A stretch of 64,000 nt of DNA. It comes from Legionella sp. PATHC032 (GTDB lineage Bacteria; Pseudomonadota; Gammaproteobacteria; Legionellales; Legionellaceae). The position numbers and the translations under genes were made by a program. Positions 58,893 to 64,000 of this stretch are shown here, piece after piece. Under the pieces are notes generated by a model. The model was not told the DNA's origin. It saw only the letters and a list, made by a program, of their open reading frames with translations, and searched no databases. The stretch covers positions 1 through 64,000 of the forward strand of contig NZ_JAPHOV010000001.1 in NCBI RefSeq assembly GCF_026191185.1. The letters are read 5' to 3'. Position 1 is the stretch's first letter, and each line of letters begins with the position of its first letter.

Positions 58893-59786
58893 TCACATTG
58901 TTTTTTCTTTCATAAAGAGTTCATTAAGCTTGTCTTCGTAAAAATGGTAATTTAATACCTGATACAACTCTTCGCGGGTTTGCATCTCTGCCAGAATGTC
59001 TTTTTGGGTACCGTTTTTGCGGATTGTGTTATAAACTTTTTCTGCGGCAGCACTCATTGCCCGAAATGCACTTAAAGGATAAAGGGCGAGGCTAATTCCC
59101 ACTTCTTTTAATTCTTCCAATGTAAATAATGGAGTGACTCCAAATTCGGTGATATTGGCCAATACCGGAACATTGCATTGCTCAGTTAATGCCTGATATT
59201 CTTCAAGTTTACGCACGCCCTCAAAGAAAATCATATCTGCCCCTGCTTCAATATAAGCACTAATTCGCTCTAGCGCTGTATTTAAACCTTCATTAGCGAG
59301 GGCATCGGTTCTTGCCATAATAACAAAATCAGGATCGGTTTTCGCATCCACGGCGGCCTTAATGCGATCAATCATTTCTTCTTTTTCAACCAGTGCCTTA
59401 CCTGGGCGGTGACCACAGCGCTTGGCTTGAACCTGATCCTCAATATGAACCGCGGCTACCCCTGCTTTAATCATTTCCTTGATAGTGCGTGCGATGCTAA
59501 AAGCGCCACCCCACCCTGTATCAATATCGACAAGTAAAGGCAAATCAACCGCGCTCATGATGCGCTGTGCGTCTTCAACTACATCATTTAATGTGGTAAT
59601 TCCCAGGTCTGGTAAGCCGTAAGAGGCATTAGCCACCCCTGCTCCTGAAAGATAAATGGCATGAAATCCTGCTTTTTGGGCTTGCAAAGCGGTATAGGCA
59701 TTTATTGTTCCTACAACTTGTAATGGTTTTTCTTTCATTAAAGCTTCACGTAGCTTTTTTCCTTGGCTGTATTGAAAATTTGACAT
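58893..59786 (-). CDS. prpB: PrpB-like 2-methylisocitrate lyase / PEP mutase family
   Basis: A 297-residue ICL/PEPM superfamily enzyme. Substrate-binding [16 protein letters not shown], Mg-binding DIDTGWGG, and [18 protein letters not shown] with the catalytic cysteine loop match methylisocitrate lyase, which yields pyruvate and succinate in propionate breakdown. The neighbouring prpC and prpD genes of a typical methylcitrate operon are absent, so an oxaloacetate decarboxylase-like activity is also possible. Repeat copy 3 lies 35 bases upstream of its start. Confidence 0.85.
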   Translation of the reverse strand: MSNFQYSQGKKLREALMKEKPLQVVGTINAYTALQAQKAGFHAIYLSGAGVANASYGLPDLGITTLNDVVEDAQRIMSAVDLPLLVDIDTGWGGAFSIARTIKEMIKAGVAAVHIEDQVQAKRCGHRPGKALVEKEEMIDRIKAAVDAKTDPDFVIMARTDALANEGLNTALERISAYIEAGADMIFFEGVRKLEEYQALTEQCNVPVLANITEFGVTPLFTLEELKEVGISLALYPLSAFRAMSAAAEKVYNTIRKNGTQKDILAEMQTREELYQVLNYHFYEDKLNELFMKEKTM

Positions 59787-60098
59787 TTGGTTTCCTTGTT
59801 TTGCCTAAGATGAGAATTTATCAGGACTTACGAAAAATCCCAATCTCTTTGTTAAAAAAAGTTTTTAATTCGGTCATTTATTTGATCTAAACTTCCTCAT
59901 TAACAACATTTTTTGCCTTGATCTTGGGGTTTTCGTAAGTCCTGTTGATTTGATTTTTACGTTCTTTTGGATATTTTTTCAAATTACTGGAAAGGCACAG
60001 CAGAAGGACATCCAGGGTTTGAAAAAACGTATAGTTCATGTACCAAAGACAGACAAGTTTGTTTACCTCGTGTCACAACGGGACATGGCAAAAATCAG
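59787..60098. other. prpB-like / GNAT spacer
   Basis: A 312-base spacer containing palindromic repeat copy 3 (59822-59944). The rest shows no convincing gene. Confidence 0.6.
59822..59944. repeat. Palindromic repeat family, copy 3
   Basis: Complete copy with arms CAGGACTTACGAAAAATCCCA and TTGGGGTTTTCGTAAGTCCTG, almost identical in order to copy 1: centre GGTCATTTATTTGATCTAAAC and AACATTTTTTGCCTTGATCT. Unlike copies 1 and 2 it is not in a convergent spacer but between two minus-strand genes. Confidence 0.88.
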
Positions 60099-60830
60099 CT
60101 ACAAATCATGAATAACCCAGACATTTGCTTCAATGTATATTCCGACATCCTCTTCTTTATTGATAATTACAGGATTTAATCCGCTTTTAACAAGATATTG
60201 ACCAGTTTGAAGCAATGGATGACCGAGCCATTGCTCCCACTGAGCAACATTCGCTGTGATCATGCGTGATTGCTGACATGGATGAGCTATTTTTCCTCCC
60301 AGTTGTGCATGAACTCTTAACCAAGGATCAAAAATAGTATTATCCGCTTTTTTCCACTTCAAATAATCCTCTATGGAAATAAGAGGGTAGTTTTCCTTTT
60401 GGCTAGGTCTGGCTGGCACTATTAGGGCATTATATTGAGCCTCTTGTGCACTTGCTTTTAACCGATTCAATAAGAGTTTGCTTAAACCAAGTCTTTGGTA
60501 AGCTGGATTTACAGTCACTGATACAGCAGCAAGATAATTTGGTGGGTTGGGTATTGTAAATTCCAGATGAGACAGGATCCAATTTAATCCTTCTTGTGGC
60601 AAATTATCCAGTGATTGATGAAATGCTACAGGCAACGAATTAATAATCGCAACTACCTCACCATTATAGTGAGATAGCCACTGATATAAAGGATAATGAC
60701 TGTACAACTTAAGAATATGGTCTTTTTTAATGCGTTGATAATCAGGCCAAATCTTTTGCCGCAAATGTAAAATTTTCTCTATCCAGTCTTCTTGCGCTTT
60801 GCCGGTTAGCCACGTAAGTTTATTGAGCAT
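60099..60830 (-). CDS. GNAT-family acetyltransferase
   Basis: A 243-residue protein with the acetyl-CoA-binding region YLAAVSVTVNPAYQRLGLSKLLLNRL and an aromatic N-terminal substrate domain. It overlaps the upstream diiron-oxidase-like gene by 11 bases, so the two are one operon controlled next to a divergent LysR gene. Substrate is unknown. Confidence 0.8.
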   Translation of the reverse strand: MLNKLTWLTGKAQEDWIEKILHLRQKIWPDYQRIKKDHILKLYSHYPLYQWLSHYNGEVVAIINSLPVAFHQSLDNLPQEGLNWILSHLEFTIPNPPNYLAAVSVTVNPAYQRLGLSKLLLNRLKASAQEAQYNALIVPARPSQKENYPLISIEDYLKWKKADNTIFDPWLRVHAQLGGKIAHPCQQSRMITANVAQWEQWLGHPLLQTGQYLVKSGLNPVIINKEEDVGIYIEANVWVIHDL

Positions 60831-61524
60831 GAGCTTGTACCAAAAGGTGTTCCTTTGCGTTAATTAAACCAGCCCACCAATCTTCCATTATATCGACCGC
60901 CGCATACGCGCCATCCAATATTTCTTTTTCTTGGAGAAAAATATTGGGATCAACCTGTTCTTGAGCAAGAGTATGATCCATAAACTTGCCTAACTCATCT
61001 TTATGTGCCTGCTCTACTCCATCCAGGTGTAAATCATGGAATTGCTTGATGCGAGAATTTTCAAAATCCAAACCGTTTCTTTGGCAAAGCTCAGCACCTA
61101 TTTTTTTAAATAAAATATGCTCAAAAATCGCAGCTGTTTCAGTGGCGTACATGACACCAAGGGTTTTCGATGCATTAACCCCAATCAAAGTTTCAATGCT
61201 CATAAAAAATTGTCTGGTTGCTACATACGGAATCCTGTTTGTTACATCCAGCCCTATTTTTTTTAGTGCATGTCGATACATTTGAGCATGATTTTTTTCT
61301 TCATTATAGTTAGCGAGTAACTCTTCGGAAACTCCAGGATCAGAAAGTGACTTTGTCTGGATATGAGAATTCATTAAAAAACGAGTATTGTTTAACGAAA
61401 ACTGATAATGCTCCATTGTTAACCATTCAAGATAACTCGTCGAAAATTTTTTTAGGTCGCTAAAATAATTTAAAATTTCGGTAGTAAATTGGTCGTTTCT
61501 CTTATCCATGTATTCTCTTATCAT
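60820..61524 (-). CDS. Heme-oxygenase-like diiron oxidase (CADD/TenA-like)
   Basis: A 234-residue all-helical protein. Candidate metal ligands are visible in NEEKNHAQMYRH (Glu75/76, His79, His85), ETAAIFEH (Glu129/135) and HLDGVEQAH (His166, Glu171, His174), as in heme-oxygenase-like diiron oxidases such as chlamydial CADD. ATG 61524 follows GGAGG by four bases; the longer frame upstream lacks a site. The operon partner is a GNAT. The product is unknown; a small-molecule tailoring role is inferred. Confidence 0.75.
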   Translation of the reverse strand: MIREYMDKRNDQFTTEILNYFSDLKKFSTSYLEWLTMEHYQFSLNNTRFLMNSHIQTKSLSDPGVSEELLANYNEEKNHAQMYRHALKKIGLDVTNRIPYVATRQFFMSIETLIGVNASKTLGVMYATETAAIFEHILFKKIGAELCQRNGLDFENSRIKQFHDLHLDGVEQAHKDELGKFMDHTLAQEQVDPNIFLQEKEILDGAYAAVDIMEDWWAGLINAKEHLLVQAHAQ

Positions 61525-61631
61525 GAAGCCTCCAGCAAGTATTAAAATCAATTCACTCATTCGGTTTACCATAACTATAAAGATCATATAATAAAAATAT
61601 TATTTTATAATTATCTTGATAATTTTTAATT

Positions 61632-62540
61632 ATGATAAATTTTTCGCAGATCCAGGTATTTATTACAATTGTTGAATCGGGTGGATTTATTGCTGCTGGA
61701 GAAAAGATACACCGTTCACAACCAGCAATAACTAATGCCATAAAAAAATTGGAATCCAGTTTGGGTTTTGAACTGTTTGATAGAAGAGTATACCGCCCAC
61801 AACTCACTGCGAAAGGTAAAGCTTTTTATCAAAAAGCAAGAGAAGTGGTCGCTCTATTTATTCAATTGGAAAATAGTGCTGAAACATTGAGATCAGGAGT
61901 AGAAACACAATTTTCTATAGATCTTGATATTGCTTTACCATTGGCAGTATATGCTCCGCTTATTCAATCGTTCATAAGGCACTATCCCGAAACTTGTTTT
62001 TCACTAAGTAACAATACTTTTGTTCGATGTCTTGAGCGTCTGGAAAAAAGAGAGTGTCATTTATGTATAGCTGCAAGCCATATTCGCTCTCCGCAGATAG
62101 AATATTTGCGTATGCCTTCCATACGAATGATTCCTGTTGCGAGTAAGGACTATTATGACCAGCATAAAGAAAAAATAAATAATCCCAAACTGGGAATATA
62201 CTGCATGCAAATTATGATAGCTGGCACACAACAGGAATTATATCAACTCAAGATTGAGCCATTAAGTAATTCCATGCCCAAATGGTTAGTGGGTGATATG
62301 TATATTCGTAAACAACTGATTTTATCGGGTATGGGTATTGGCCGTTTACCTGATCATCTGGTTAAAAAGGAGTTGGCAGAGGGCTCTTTGGTTCAGTTAA
62401 ATACTAAGGATTATGTAGCCGTTACTATGGATATCTATGCTATGCGGTTAAATAATCAAGAGCACGGCATGGTCTCCAATTATGCCTGGCAATCACTAAA
62501 AAATTATGTTGATGACACAGCATCTCTCGATTTGGAATAA
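61632..62540 (+). CDS. LysR-family transcriptional regulator
   Basis: A 302-residue regulator with the N-terminal winged helix-turn-helix SQIQVFITIVESGGFIAAGEKIHRSQPAITNAIKKLESSLG and an effector-binding domain. It is divergently oriented to the oxidase-GNAT pair with a 107-base spacer, the usual arrangement for control of the neighbours by a small-molecule signal. Confidence 0.92.
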   Translation: MINFSQIQVFITIVESGGFIAAGEKIHRSQPAITNAIKKLESSLGFELFDRRVYRPQLTAKGKAFYQKAREVVALFIQLENSAETLRSGVETQFSIDLDIALPLAVYAPLIQSFIRHYPETCFSLSNNTFVRCLERLEKRECHLCIAASHIRSPQIEYLRMPSIRMIPVASKDYYDQHKEKINNPKLGIYCMQIMIAGTQQELYQLKIEPLSNSMPKWLVGDMYIRKQLILSGMGIGRLPDHLVKKELAEGSLVQLNTKDYVAVTMDIYAMRLNNQEHGMVSNYAWQSLKNYVDDTASLDLE

Positions 62541-62684
62541 CCAATCTTTATGTTTGTTTATTAAGGCAAGTGGTTTGGTGGACTGAATGTTTGAACAGCA
62601 GGAAGTGGTTCATTGACATAAAATCAAGATAAGCCTAAATTTAAATCAAAAAGATATAAAATTGATCCTATATTGGATACTATA

Positions 62685-63404
62685 ATGATTGATTTTAAAA
62701 TAAACTCCCAACCCGATGATGAATCTTGCGGGCCAACCTGTTTACATGCCATATACCAACATTATGGCTTGGATATCAGTTATGAAGAGGTGGCGAGCGA
62801 GGTAGAGCGTTCCTTATCTGGTGGAACATTGGCTCCCATGCTGGGTAAACACGCCTTGCAATTAGGGTATAACGCTACTCTTTATGTGAATAATTTAGAA
62901 TTGTATGATCCTACCTGGTTTAATAGCGATGGCTCATCAAATACCAACGTTCTCAGAGAAATGCTCATGCAACAAATGAGGTATAAACGTAATCAGCATC
63001 TTGCTCGCGGAACACATGCAGTACTTGATTTTCTGACATTGGGGGGCGCTATCTATTTTCGCTGCCTGACTGCGGAAATTTTAAAGGAATATTTTGCCAG
63101 GCAGATTCCCATATTGGCCGGGCTTAGCTCTACTTATCTGTATAACTGCAGTCGCGAATTATTCAATAATGAAGGCAAATCCAGGAGTGATAATATCCGT
63201 GGTCGACCGTGTGGGCATTTCGTTGTTTTATGTGGATACAATCAAAAGCATCGTTTAGTGGTGGTTGCCGATCCTTACAAAACGAATCCGGTCTCTGGCG
63301 ATCACTATTACAATGTGTCCATTCATAGATTGATTAATGCAATCATGCTAGGGGTAGTGACGCGTGATGGTAATTTATTGATTATTGAGCCGAAAAACGC
63401 GTAG
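62685..63404 (+). CDS. C39-like cysteine peptidase domain protein
   Basis: A 239-residue papain-fold protein with NSQPDDESCGPTC (Gln9, nucleophile Cys15), CGHFVVLCGYN (His) and VADPYKTN (Asp), the C39-like triad. It has no membrane segment, ABC domain or signal peptide, so it is a free peptidase-like enzyme or an effector-type protease. ATG 62685 follows TTGGA; the frame extends to TTG 62673. It lies upstream of ceg2 in the same direction. Confidence 0.78.
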   Translation: MIDFKINSQPDDESCGPTCLHAIYQHYGLDISYEEVASEVERSLSGGTLAPMLGKHALQLGYNATLYVNNLELYDPTWFNSDGSSNTNVLREMLMQQMRYKRNQHLARGTHAVLDFLTLGGAIYFRCLTAEILKEYFARQIPILAGLSSTYLYNCSRELFNNEGKSRSDNIRGRPCGHFVVLCGYNQKHRLVVVADPYKTNPVSGDHYYNVSIHRLINAIMLGVVTRDGNLLIIEPKNA

Positions 63405-63716
63405 ATGAGTTTTTACTTTTAAACGCTTACTACAAACCCATGCCTGGTACTGAAAACCATGAGTTTCATACACTTCCTCTTTTCAGCTACCATTTACGAA
63501 TGGCTATTGCCATTCAGCTAAAACCAAATAAATGATTATGGCTTACCTGGTACAAGGGTTTCGAATATATATGGTGTTAACTGAAGTTTATAAAAATGGG
63601 CTATGCAAAGGATTGAAGTAACAAAGATCTTCAATGGTGTCTGAATTTGAATTGCTCCAAATCGTCGTACTATACTTAAATTGATACGTTCATTATGTTA
63701 TCAGTTTGAGATAATA
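63405..63716. other. Spacer before ceg2
   Basis: A 312-base spacer with small hairpins (CCATT/AATGG near 63490). The promoter of the last gene must be here. No clear PmrA-type repeated TTAA box could be aligned. Confidence 0.5.
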
Positions 63717-64000
63717 ATGACCAAAAGTAAAGGGCCAAAGACGCGAAATAGTTCATTCTTTCAGAATCATTTGAAGGTCTCTGTTGCGAAATTATTGTTC
63801 TCAGAGGGAGTGGGGGATTGGTATAAAAAAAAGGGCTATGGCGCTCAAGATACTGATAAAGATTTCCTGGCACCATTTGCTGATTTTCTTAATCAACAAA
63901 AAACCAATCCTGAAGCCACTTATTTTAACGCATTTCAGAATCTTGAATTAACATTAAACAGGGTGCCCTCTCAATTAGTTTCAGGGGATTGGTGTGAATT
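63717..64000 (+). CDS. ceg2: Probable Dot/Icm effector Ceg2, 5' part
   Basis: An open frame starts at ATG 63717 and runs off the window edge after 94 codons without a stop. The visible part, beginning MTKSKGPKTRNSSFFQNHLK, is polar with DWYKKKGYGAQDTDKDFL and no signal peptide. Counting genes from dnaA places it at lpg0059, Ceg2, a Dot/Icm substrate. Identity rests on order only; the C-terminal signal is outside the window. Confidence 0.6.
   Translation, partial: MTKSKGPKTRNSSFFQNHLKVSVAKLLFSEGVGDWYKKKGYGAQDTDKDFLAPFADFLNQQKTNPEATYFNAFQNLELTLNRVPSQLVSGDWCE

Noticed and set aside
63640..63716. PmrA box upstream of the ceg2 candidate
   Set aside because: Only one TTAA-type half-site (CTTAAATTG) is seen; no second half-site about 11 bases away.

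Overview
The window looks like the origin-proximal start of a Legionella pneumophila chromosome. The evidence is low GC, the dnaA-dnaN-recF-gyrB block at base 1, and the order of recognisable Legionella genes: ravA, hfq, cegC1, hbp, rcp, ravB, lapB, ankQ/legA10 and, cut by the right edge, what gene order suggests is ceg2. Effector and Legionella-specific names come from memory of the Philadelphia-1 gene order plus protein features, not from a search.

Layout. 1-6.2 kb: replication genes, with two ParB (parS) palindromes, one inside recF and one just after it. 6.2-12.2 kb: a three-gene arginine-to-putrescine operon, then the repeat-built effector RavA. 12.4-17.2 kb: hfq-hflX, a thioredoxin-like protein, effector CegC1 and a pirin. 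17.2-25.1 kb: a large nested palindrome, a patatin-like protein, a tripartite exporter whose FUSC-type inner-membrane component is split into two genes, and a secreted M4 metalloprotease. 25.3-34.4 kb: TauE-like and Mpo1-like membrane proteins, yjgA-rlmL, hemin-binding protein, the PagP homologue Rcp, an amino-acid permease, phosphate permease and Coq7. 34.6-45.9 kb: a three-PAS GGDEF-EAL protein, RavB, secreted aminopeptidase LapB, several orphans, an arginine-type binding protein and AnkQ. 46-64 kb: membrane orphans, a secreted M12B-type metalloprotease, a beta-barrel protein, bestrophin, sterol-desaturase-like protein, small orphans, two acetyltransferases with a permease, a short entericidin-like lipoprotein gene, a PrpB-like lyase, a LysR / diiron oxidase / GNAT cluster, a C39-like peptidase and the 5' part of ceg2.

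Themes. Housekeeping genes alternate with single host-interaction genes: Dot/Icm effectors RavA, CegC1, RavB, AnkQ and Ceg2, and probable type II secretion cargo (M4 and M12B proteases, LapB). Repeats carry most of the unexplained structure: a ~120-bp palindromic element occurs three times, once supplying the C-terminus and stop codon of the GGDEF-EAL gene; a 179-bp nested palindrome lies upstream of the patatin gene; and a chain of small hairpins follows gyrB. I saw no tRNA, rRNA, insertion sequence or CRISPR array.
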